Assembly: GCA_018813405.1 (NCBI GenBank)
Contig: JAHJBW010000046.1
Location: forward strand, 1-5,020
Origin: Candidatus Margulisiibacteriota bacterium
Lineage (GTDB): Bacteria; Margulisbacteria; WOR-1; XYC2-FULL-46-14; JAHJBW01
Reading direction: 5' to 3'
DNA: 5,020 bases
Shown in pieces: positions 1 through 5,020 of the stretch (position 1 is the first letter of the stretch; every line of letters begins with the position of its first letter). The position numbers and the translations under genes are program-made. The notes beneath the pieces are model-generated. The model did not search any database and was not told the DNA's origin. It worked only from the letters and a program-made list of their open reading frames with translations.

Positions 1-266
1 ATCTCGGGGGAACCCAAAATGAATTAAACGACGTGTATGCTATCCGGTGTGCATTTGATCACCTCAATGATATTGATCCTACCCTTGATAGCAAGGTAAT
101 GCCTCTTGCCAACAGGGCAGAAAAAATTGCTCGAAGTGCTTTCCAGCGGGTAATTCTAAACGATCTACAACATTATTACGATGACGATAAAATAAGGGCA
201 TTTTGGAACGACAGTTCGAACGGCCTTCTACTAGTCAGAGATATGAGGGAAGGGGGCTTTCTATGA
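1..266 (+). CDS. C-terminal fragment of a possible HEPN-domain protein
   Basis: This is a partial gene. The frame is open from position 3 to the TGA at 264-266, and nothing in the first 30 bases marks a start, so I treat the GTG at 33 as internal. The visible part is about 87 residues and mostly helical in character. A stretch reading VYAIRCAFDHL (codons 33-65) contains Arg (45-47) and His (60-62) separated by four residues. It is followed by an AEKIARSAFQRVI helix. This order, a tyrosine helix with R-x4-H and then an Ala/Glu/Arg helix, resembles the C-terminal end of ApeA-like HEPN domains, many of which are RNases in antiphage or toxin systems. That is a by-eye resemblance only. The stop overlaps the next gene's start (ATGA), so the two are probably co-transcribed and translationally coupled. 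The base composition is AT-richer (about 43% GC by hand count of 1-240) than the lpx side. The coding call is fairly sure; the HEPN assignment is tentative. Confidence 0.6.
   Translation, partial: LGGTQNELNDVYAIRCAFDHLNDIDPTLDSKVMPLANRAEKIARSAFQRVILNDLQHYYDDDKIRAFWNDSSNGLLLVRDMREGGFL
245..256 (+). promoter_or_regulatory. Ribosome binding site of the Bro-N gene
   Basis: A purine run GAGGGAAGGGGG ends six bases before the ATG at 263. It lies inside the last codons of the upstream gene. It decides the start: the same frame is open back to a TTG at 203, but that codon lies in the upstream coding sequence and would add 20 residues before the Bro-N domain begins. Confidence 0.65.
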
Positions 267-1111
267 AACACGATCATATCGCAATCTTTAAAGGCAAAGA
301 GATCCGCAAGACGATCCATAAAAATGAATGGTGGTTTTCGGTGGCTGATGTTGTAGAGGCGCTTACCGACAGCGATGATCCAAGGCAGTATATTAAAAAA
401 ATGAGAGCTCGCGATCCTGAATTGGATTCGTACTGGGGTACAAATTGTACCCCACTTGAATTGCTCGCTCCAGATGGAAAAATCAGAGAAACTAACTGTG
501 CCAACACTGAAGGCCTTTTTCGCATAATACAGTCAATTCCTTCTCCCAAAGCAGAACCCTTTAAGCTTTGGTTGGCCAGAGTGGGCTATGAGCGGATCCA
601 GGAAATTGAAGATCCAGAACTTGCGACCAAAAGGACACGCGCCTTATACAAGGCCAAAGGATACCCCGACGCCTGGATCGAAAAACGCATGCGCGGGATC
701 GCCATCCGGGAAGAATTGACCGACGAATGGAACAAGAGAGGGGTAAAAGAGCAAAAGGAATACGCAATTTTAACCGCGGAAATATCCAAAGCCACCTTTG
801 GCATGACGCCCAGCGAATATAAGAAGCATAAGGGGTTAAAACGGGAGAACCTGCGTGACCATATGACAGACCTGGAGCAGATCTTTTCCATGCTTGGCGA
901 GGCGGCCACTACCGAAATTACCCGGAACACAGATACGCAAGGATTTCACAAAAGCAAAGAAGCGGCAAAAAAAGGCGGGAGGATCGCCGGGGACGCGAGA
1001 GTTAATCTTGAAAAAGAAACCGGCAAGATGGTCTCGACAAAAAAGAACTATTTGAACAAAAACAAGGAAGTAAAATTCCTGGACCAAGAAACGCAGCCAA
1101 AAAAACGCTAA
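263..1111 (+). CDS. Bro-N / DinD-like phage antirepressor-type protein
   Basis: The product is a 282-residue soluble protein. Residues 5-110 form a Bro-N domain, the DNA-binding domain of baculovirus BRO proteins and phage antirepressors; the WWFSVADVV motif (23-31), LTDSDDPRQY (34-43) and GLFRIIQSIPSPKAEPFKLW (84-103) are typical. Residues 115-240 (ALYKAKGYPDAWIEKR, KEYAILTAEISKATFG, KGLKRENLRDHMTDLE) have the layout of the C-terminal half of DinD, whose E. coli member is SOS-induced and inhibits RecA filaments. The Lys-rich end (255-282) is probably disordered. The family is common in prophages and in accessory regions of environmental bacteria; the cellular role of chromosomal members is unclear. 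The start at 263 overlaps the previous stop by 4 bp and has a strong ribosome binding site. Residues 57-63 are encoded over a 21-base perfect palindrome. The gene is intact and convergent with the lpx operon. I am sure of the family, not of the function. Confidence 0.88.
   Translation: MKHDHIAIFKGKEIRKTIHKNEWWFSVADVVEALTDSDDPRQYIKKMRARDPELDSYWGTNCTPLELLAPDGKIRETNCANTEGLFRIIQSIPSPKAEPFKLWLARVGYERIQEIEDPELATKRTRALYKAKGYPDAWIEKRMRGIAIREELTDEWNKRGVKEQKEYAILTAEISKATFGMTPSEYKKHKGLKRENLRDHMTDLEQIFSMLGEAATTEITRNTDTQGFHKSKEAAKKGGRIAGDARVNLEKETGKMVSTKKNYLNKNKEVKFLDQETQPKKR
434..454. repeat. 21-bp perfect inverted repeat inside the bro gene
   Basis: Arms TGGGGTACAA (434-443) and TTGTACCCCA (445-454) are exact reverse complements around a single A at 444. 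The repeat encodes part of the Bro-N domain (residues around YWGTNCTP). It has the size and two-fold symmetry of an operator for a dimeric repressor. It could also form a hairpin, or simply be a coincidence of codon choice. Confidence 0.6.
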
Positions 1112-1196
1112 ATAAAGCTAAAAAGCAACTTCCTAATGGTTCTAGTATATTCTAATATACTAGAAAGTCCTCACAAGTTAGAAGATTGGGTTGCCT
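1112..1196. other. Convergent intergenic gap
   Basis: These 85 AT-rich bases separate the TAA of the Bro-N gene from the TAG of fabZ-lpxA. The only structure I see is the inverted repeat at 1140-1165. There is no T-run after it on either strand, so there is no classical intrinsic terminator for either gene. Confidence 0.7.
1140..1165. repeat. 26-bp inverted repeat between convergent genes
   Basis: Arms TTCTAGTATATT (1140-1151) and AATATACTAGAA (1154-1165) are exact reverse complements around CT. A second short pair, AACTT (1127-1131) and AAGTT (1175-1179), flanks it symmetrically. As RNA it would form a 12-bp but AU-rich hairpin on either strand. Its location suggests a bidirectional transcript end or 3'-end stabiliser. 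A protein-binding site or the scar of a mobile element are alternatives. Confidence 0.65.
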
Positions 1197-2471
1197 CTAT
1201 ATCCCCAACTCCGGAAGCTCCGGAATAATAAGCTCTTCATCCGCCTCGTCGGGCGCGACTTTCTTGTTGATGCCGCGACGACTTTCCTGCTCCAGGAAGG
1301 CTACCAGCTGATTGATCTCGTCCAGCGGACGCAGGCGCTTCTTGATCTCCGTTATTGCCATGCTGACATTTAAGTTCGATTCATACAGCAGTTTGAAGGC
1401 CTTCTTTATCTCGGCTTGAGACTCCAGCGAAACGCCCTTTCTCTGCAGGCCGATGGTGTTGGGCTTTATGACCTTGGCCGGGTTGCCCTCTATAAGCATG
1501 AAAGGAGGCACATCCTGCACTATCTTTGACTGTGCGCCGATCATGGCAAGACGGCCCAGCCGTACGAACTGGTGCACCCCCGACATGCCGCCGATAATCA
1601 CCTGGTCGCCGATCTCGGTATGGCCGGCCAGTCCTACATACCCGCCGATAACTGTATGGCTGCCTATTTTGCAGTTGTGGGGTATGTGCGCGTGGACCAT
1701 TATCATGTTGTCACTGCCAACTACGGTCTTTTTGCCCTCTCCTGTGGCCAGGTGAATGGTAACACATTCACGGATTATATTTCTGTCGCCTATCACTATC
1801 TCCGACCTTTCTCCTTTGTAGCCGGTATCCTGCGGCGGCGCGCCGATAGTGACGCAGTGGAATATCTTGTTGTCCTTTCCGATCTTTGTCCAGCGGCTTA
1901 TCACGGAATGCGCCCCGATAATGGTGCCTTCTCCGATCTCTACGTCGTGGCCAATAACCACATAAGGGCCTATCTTAACGTTCTTGCCAAGCTTGGCCGT
2001 GGGATGGATGGTGGCGGTAGGGTGTATCTGCGCGCCTGCCGCGCCCAGGTCAACAAGAGAGAACATAAACTCGCCGTCAACGGCCAGCTCCCCGTTTACC
2101 GTGGCCGTAGCCTTCATTTTTCCCATGGTCCTGCGGGTCTGGGTGACCTCTACTTCTATTTTTAACTGGTCGCCCGGCACCACCGGCCTTCGGAACCTGA
2201 CATTGTCTATTCCGGCAAAGTAGACTATCTTTCCTTCTGTATGCGGCTGGCGCAGGGCCAGGACACAGCCTGTCTGGGCCATGGCCTCAACGATCAAGAC
2301 GCCGGGCATTACCGGCTGGCCGGGAAAATGTCCCTGGAAAAAGTGTTCGTTTATTGTGACGTTTTTTAGGGCTACCGCGCGTTTGCCGTCTTCCAGCTCT
2401 GTGATCCTGTCAATGAGTAGAAAAGGGTAGCGGTGGGGGATAGTCTTGATGATCTCATTTATATCGAGCAT
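1197..2471 (-). CDS. fabZ-lpxA: Fused FabZ-LpxA: hydroxyacyl-ACP dehydratase and UDP-GlcNAc acyltransferase
   Basis: This is one continuous 424-residue frame with two enzymes. Residues 1-143 are FabZ, the hot-dog dehydratase of fatty acid elongation, with HRYPFLLIDR (13-22) and GHFPGQPVMPGV (47-58); His48 and Glu62 match the E. coli catalytic pair His54/Glu68. Residues 149-402 are LpxA, which moves a (3R)-hydroxyacyl chain from ACP to UDP-GlcNAc as the first step of lipid A synthesis. Hexapeptide repeats form the left-handed beta-helix, QD (214-215) matches E. coli Gln73/Asp74, and His262, His265 (catalytic), His284 and His300 match His122, 125, 144 and 160 with identical spacing. The linker is only about five residues. 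Ala313 sits at the chain-length position (E. coli Gly173). Residues 403-424 form an extra acidic tail. The gene is cytoplasmic and last in the operon, and its ATG overlaps the end of lpxC by 13 bp. Separate neighbouring fabZ and lpxA genes are usual in Proteobacteria. Confidence 0.96.
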   Translation of the reverse strand: MLDINEIIKTIPHRYPFLLIDRITELEDGKRAVALKNVTINEHFFQGHFPGQPVMPGVLIVEAMAQTGCVLALRQPHTEGKIVYFAGIDNVRFRRPVVPGDQLKIEVEVTQTRRTMGKMKATATVNGELAVDGEFMFSLVDLGAAGAQIHPTATIHPTAKLGKNVKIGPYVVIGHDVEIGEGTIIGAHSVISRWTKIGKDNKIFHCVTIGAPPQDTGYKGERSEIVIGDRNIIRECVTIHLATGEGKKTVVGSDNMIMVHAHIPHNCKIGSHTVIGGYVGLAGHTEIGDQVIIGGMSGVHQFVRLGRLAMIGAQSKIVQDVPPFMLIEGNPAKVIKPNTIGLQRKGVSLESQAEIKKAFKLLYESNLNVSMAITEIKKRLRPLDEINQLVAFLEQESRRGINKKVAPDEADEELIIPELPELGI

Positions 2472-3250
2472 AGTATCCTCCTAACAAGTTCAATGTTGGC
2501 AGTATGTCCGGTCTTTTTTGCCGTTATCTTTGCTTTTAAGGGCCTGCCCAGCAGGGCCAGGTCTCCGATAATATCCAGGACCTTGTGCCTGACCGGCTCA
2601 TCGGGGAAGCGCGGCTGGTTGAGAAAGCCTTTTTCACCAATGGCCAGGGCGTTTTCCAATGAAGCCCCTTTGGCCAGGCCCTGCCTTTGGAGCGCTTCGA
2701 GTTCTTTCTGGTATCCAAAGGTGCGGGCGGGAGCGATCTCTTTTATAAATTCTTCCGTCGTGCCTTTGAATTCAAAGCTCTCCGGCCCTATAATAGAGAA
2801 GTTTACCATAAAATCCACCCTAAATCCATCAAAGGGCGCGGCTGATATGCTTTTCCCGTCCTCTTCAAAATGCACGGTTTGCCGCAATTCCAGGAAGTTC
2901 TTTTCTTTGTTCTGCTCGGCCATGCCTATGCTTGTGAAAGTTTTCACAAACTCAAGCGCGCTTCCATCCAAAACAGGGATCTCATCCCCCACGACCTTGA
3001 TCATCAAGTTATCTATTTTAAGCCCGTTGATGGCCGCCAGCAGGTGTTCCACCTGTATTATCCCGCCCAGTGTCGTTCCTCGCCTGGTGTCGACTACCTC
3101 CTCAACTCGGGCGGGGATTATCCTGTCTTCCTTGTAGAAGACGATGCCGTGGTCCTCGGGTGCCGGCAATACGGCGATTGTCGCGTTGTGTACGGAATGC
3201 AGGCCTATGCCAGAGAAGGTGCATTCTTGTTTTAAGGTAGTCTGTTTCAT
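2459..3250 (-). CDS. lpxC: UDP-3-O-acyl-N-acetylglucosamine deacetylase
   Basis: LpxC removes the N-acetyl group from UDP-3-O-acyl-GlcNAc, the committed and usually rate-controlling step of lipid A synthesis, in the cytoplasm. The 263-residue product begins with TLKQECTFSGIGLHS (5-19), the family's opening motif. Glu68 and His69 in VEHLLAA (67-73) match the E. coli catalytic Glu78 and zinc ligand His79. His222 and Asp226 in RHKVLDIIGD (221-230) match the other two zinc ligands, His238 and Asp242. His249 in TGH matches His265, with the same 27-residue spacing. It is shorter than E. coli LpxC (305) because it lacks the extra C-terminal segment and has a shorter N-terminal loop. The start ATG overlaps the TGA of the vanW-family gene by 4 bp and is preceded by GGAG. 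The 3' end overlaps fabZ-lpxA. It is complete, with no missing key residue. Confidence 0.97.
   Translation of the reverse strand: MKQTTLKQECTFSGIGLHSVHNATIAVLPAPEDHGIVFYKEDRIIPARVEEVVDTRRGTTLGGIIQVEHLLAAINGLKIDNLMIKVVGDEIPVLDGSALEFVKTFTSIGMAEQNKEKNFLELRQTVHFEEDGKSISAAPFDGFRVDFMVNFSIIGPESFEFKGTTEEFIKEIAPARTFGYQKELEALQRQGLAKGASLENALAIGEKGFLNQPRFPDEPVRHKVLDIIGDLALLGRPLKAKITAKKTGHTANIELVRRILCSI
2477..2482 (-). promoter_or_regulatory. Ribosome binding site of fabZ-lpxA
   Basis: A perfect AGGAGG on the minus strand lies six bases before the ATG (2471-2469), inside the last codons of lpxC. It fixes the FabZ start and points to independent strong initiation or re-initiation after lpxC terminates 13 bases downstream of that start. 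Confidence 0.85.
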
Positions 3251-4599
3251 CTTGGCTCCGGCCGCTTTATGGGCACGTTGGTCTTGTCGCCATGCAGTTT
3301 GTAATAGCTTTTTATGATCTCCTCTTCCAGGATATTGCCGCTTTTATCGAGAACAGTGCGCGTTACCAGTGTCCTGAACGGCCAGTCCGTGGCCATGACC
3401 TCTTTAAGGCTGGAGGGACGAAAGCCTGTTTTTGGGTCCTGGATCAAAAGCTCGACAGGAGAAAATTTTACCTCTTTCCCGGTCGGGGTGCCGTAAATCC
3501 TGAACGAAAGCCTTTGTTTTGTGGCGATGGCCTGTATTAAAACAGGGTTTCCTGTGTTGTTCTTGAACTTAAAATCGGCGCTGCCCGGATAAATGGTGGC
3601 ATCCCTTCCCAGGGGATATATGTTGAAATAAAACGAATGGTTCCTTCTGGCCAACACAGCCAGGTCTGCCAGGGCAACGGAATTATACAGCGTTGTCCCT
3701 ATCTGGCAGGCGCCGCCGCCCAGCTCGGGGACCAGTTCCCCGTTCGATATCACATAAGCTTCTTTAAACCCGCGCTCTTCACTAAAATCACCGATCTTGT
3801 CGACCAGGGAAAAGACCTCGTCGGGAAGAAGAACGGTGTTATTGATCCACTTTGCCATAAGCATTATGTTATGTATCCTGTTGGGGGAGTCGTGAGAGCC
3901 GTAATAAGTGGTATAGGCCGCCAGCCGGTAAACAGGAGGATGAGCCCTGAGGTCTGCCTCGCGGATGCGCGCTTGCTGAATATTCTCAATGGCAAGAAGT
4001 ATGGAGTTTTCAGATCTTGAAAGCGCGTCTTCCGCGTTCTTTAGGGTCTCTTCCACCAGGAGCTTGCGTGCAGGGCGGTCCGCACGGATATTATATCCGC
4101 CCGTTTCAGGGTAGTAGGTTATGGTAGCGTCCCTGGCCTCGGAATTGATCTGCGGTGCCAGGTCTGCAACTATTTTTCTGGTCTTTTCTTTGTCGAGCGC
4201 AAAAACAACAGGCAGTTTTACTGCTTGTCGGCTTATTCTTTTGCGCAGTTCCTTTAGGTAGTTGTCCTTATGCGTTATCCTGAAGGCATCGTTGACCGTC
4301 TTTTTTGGAAGGACCTCCAGGCCCAATTCTTCGGGAGAGAAGGAAAAGGATTCCGCGGAAGTTACAAAGGAAATGGTGCTGGCAAAAAGGTCACGGGCGG
4401 AGAATTGTCCCAACCTTTGCATGGCTTCGTCCCGGGTAAGGCCGGAAACATCTACCAGGTGGTAGTTCCCTATATAAGTGTTGGGAGGAAAGCGCTCATG
4501 CGTCTTGAAGTAATCGACCACGACGAGAACGCCCGCCAGCAGTACGCCGATAAGGGCGAAAATAGCCAGACCTTTTAAAATAGAATGAAATTTATCCAT
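3247..4599 (-). CDS. Membrane-anchored VanW-family protein
   Basis: The product has 450 residues. A basic N-terminus and one hydrophobic segment (about 9-29) indicate a single-pass anchor, with the rest probably outside the inner membrane. Residues 40-215 resemble the peptidoglycan-binding-4-type region often found before VanW: a short VDVSGLTRDEA repeat (49-59), FSFSPEELGLEV (85-96) and a second copy-like region. The VanW domain runs from about 225 to 370, with LLPDEVFSLVDKIG (257-270), GFKEAYVISNGELVPELGGG (277-296), Cys298 in GGGACQ, and GRDATIYPGSADFKFKN (331-347). The C-terminal part (395-435) is beta-rich, like the ends of other members. VanW takes its name from vancomycin-resistance clusters, but its activity is not established; cell-wall binding or processing is inferred. 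It is the first gene of the operon. The ATG at 4599 is the only sensible start: in-frame stops lie just upstream and the membrane segment begins soon after. No Shine-Dalgarno sequence is visible. Confidence 0.88.
   Translation of the reverse strand: MDKFHSILKGLAIFALIGVLLAGVLVVVDYFKTHERFPPNTYIGNYHLVDVSGLTRDEAMQRLGQFSARDLFASTISFVTSAESFSFSPEELGLEVLPKKTVNDAFRITHKDNYLKELRKRISRQAVKLPVVFALDKEKTRKIVADLAPQINSEARDATITYYPETGGYNIRADRPARKLLVEETLKNAEDALSRSENSILLAIENIQQARIREADLRAHPPVYRLAAYTTYYGSHDSPNRIHNIMLMAKWINNTVLLPDEVFSLVDKIGDFSEERGFKEAYVISNGELVPELGGGACQIGTTLYNSVALADLAVLARRNHSFYFNIYPLGRDATIYPGSADFKFKNNTGNPVLIQAIATKQRLSFRIYGTPTGKEVKFSPVELLIQDPKTGFRPSSLKEVMATDWPFRTLVTRTVLDKSGNILEEEIIKSYYKLHGDKTNVPIKRPEPR
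3256..3259 (-). promoter_or_regulatory. Ribosome binding site of lpxC
   Basis: GGAG on the minus strand (within CCGGAGCC) lies five bases before the ATG at 3250-3248, inside the end of the upstream gene. It supports the ATG that overlaps the upstream stop as the true start. Confidence 0.6.
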
Positions 4600-4638
4600 A
4601 ACAAAAAGGGGTCACTATAGATTATATAATGACCCCTT
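4600..4638 (-). terminator. Rho-independent terminator of tuf
   Basis: On the minus strand, the arm AAGGGGTCA (4638-4630) pairs exactly with TGACCCCTT (4614-4606) across a 15-base AT-rich loop. The descending arm runs into TTTTTGTT (4607-4600). It begins 19 bases after the tuf stop, as expected for termination of a highly expressed gene. Its T-run touches the ATG of the next gene. Confidence 0.85.
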
Positions 4639-4649
4639 AAGAAAGTTAA
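4621..4649 (-). promoter_or_regulatory. Candidate sigma-70 promoter of the vanW-lpxC-fabZ/lpxA operon
   Basis: Minus-strand TTAACT (4649-4644, four of six matches to TTGACA) and a perfect TATAAT (4626-4621) are 17 bases apart. The expected start is near 4615-4613, giving a leader of only about 14-16 bases with no Shine-Dalgarno sequence. The -10 box lies in the loop of the tuf terminator and the spacer contains its ascending arm. No other space for an operon promoter exists between tuf and the vanW-family gene. Confidence 0.6.
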
Positions 4650-4657
4650 GCTATTCT

Positions 4658-5020
4658 TTATTCTACGACCTTGGATACCGCTCCGGCGCCGACGGTGTGG
4701 CCGCCTTCGCGGATAGCGAAGCGGATGCCTTCTTCAAGAGCGACATCGGTGATCAACTCGACGTCCATTTCAATGTTGTCGCCGGGCATGCACATTTCAA
4801 CCCCCGGAGGAAGCTTGATCTCGCCGGTAACATCGGTGGTCCTGATGAAGAACTGGGGCTTGTAGCCAGGGAAGAAAGGAGTATGTCGGCCGCCTTCTTC
4901 CTTGGTAAGCACGTAGACCTGGGCTTTAAATTTTTTGTGGGGCTTGATGGATCCGGGCTTTGCGACGACCATGCCGCGGGTAAGCTCTTCTTTGGTAATG
5001 CCCCTTAACAGGAGCCCAAC
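4658..5020 (-). CDS. tuf: Elongation factor Tu, C-terminal part
   Basis: This is the last 120 residues of EF-Tu, the GTPase that brings aminoacyl-tRNA to the ribosome. The gene continues beyond the window edge; the frame is open through 5020 with VGLLLRGITKEEL before the first in-window methionine, so that methionine is not a start. The end of domain 2 (AKPGSIKPH) and all of domain 3 are visible, with the near-invariant EGGRHTPFF, RTTDVTG, MPGDNIEMDVEL and RFAIREGGHTVGAGAVSKV. Domain 3 contacts tRNA and EF-Ts. Full-length EF-Tu has about 395-400 residues, so roughly 70% is missing. The stop is followed at once by a strong terminator, so tuf is the last gene of its own transcription unit. It is an ordinary conserved gene. 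Confidence 0.98.
   Translation of the reverse strand, partial: VGLLLRGITKEELTRGMVVAKPGSIKPHKKFKAQVYVLTKEEGGRHTPFFPGYKPQFFIRTTDVTGEIKLPPGVEMCMPGDNIEMDVELITDVALEEGIRFAIREGGHTVGAGAVSKVVE

Noticed and set aside
203..262. Longer TTG start for the Bro-N gene, adding 20 residues
   Set aside because: The extra stretch lies in the coding region of the upstream gene and looks like its other-frame translation. The ATG at 263 has a strong ribosome binding site and begins right before the Bro-N domain.
33..266. Treating the GTG at 33 as the start of a complete 77-residue protein
   Set aside because: The frame stays open to the window edge, no ribosome binding site precedes it, and the motif-bearing helix appears to begin upstream of it.
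1140..1165. Rho-independent terminator for the Bro-N gene or the lpx operon
   Set aside because: The stem is mostly A-T pairs and no T-run follows on either strand, so I list it only as an inverted repeat.
1572..2165. Plus-strand open frame of 197 codons
   Set aside because: It lies wholly antisense to the clear fabZ-lpxA gene, has no recognisable protein motif, and is explained by the reverse complement of hexapeptide-repeat codons.
2433..3137. Plus-strand open frame of 234 codons
   Set aside because: It is antisense to lpxC, whose catalytic residues and starts are all intact. Its Ser/Pro-rich translation is typical of a shadow frame.
4600..4657. Riboswitch or attenuator leader for the envelope operon
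   Set aside because: The region is too short, and the single hairpin with its T-run is fully explained as the tuf terminator. I saw no alternative antiterminator pairing.
1..5020. CRISPR array, tRNA, rRNA or insertion sequence
   Set aside because: No regularly spaced direct repeats, cloverleaf, rRNA-like stretch, transposase or terminal inverted repeats were seen on reading both strands.

Overview
The window looks like chromosomal DNA of a Gram-negative bacterium: it carries lipid A (outer-membrane) biosynthesis genes. The direct FabZ-LpxA fusion, the VanW protein placed before lpxC and the protein sequences are reminiscent of Omnitrophota- or Elusimicrobiota-like environmental lineages. That placement is an impression from memory, not a computed one.

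There are two parts, facing each other. On the right, all on the minus strand and read from high to low coordinates: the 3' end of tuf (EF-Tu, 5020-4658); a strong intrinsic terminator with a consensus-like promoter superimposed on it (about 4600-4649); a membrane-anchored VanW-family protein (4599-3247); lpxC (3250-2459); and a fused fabZ-lpxA gene (2471-1197). The last three overlap (4 bp, then 13 bp) and look like one translationally coupled operon. LpxA and LpxC catalyse the first two steps of lipid A synthesis. FabZ consumes the same (3R)-hydroxyacyl-ACP that LpxA uses, so the operon sits at the branch between phospholipid and lipid A synthesis. All catalytic residues I could place by eye are intact.

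On the left, on the plus strand, is a small AT-richer accessory module: the C-terminal end of a gene cut by the window edge (1-266), with an R-x4-H motif suggestive of a HEPN-type domain, overlapping by 4 bp a Bro-N / DinD-like protein of the phage-antirepressor type (263-1111). Two perfect inverted repeats belong to this side: one inside the bro gene (434-454) and one in the 85-bp gap between the convergent genes (1140-1165).

I see no tRNA, rRNA, CRISPR array or insertion sequence. The most interesting points are the HEPN-like/Bro-N pair, the FabZ-LpxA fusion, and the promoter embedded in the tuf terminator. None of these is demonstrated to be a new system.
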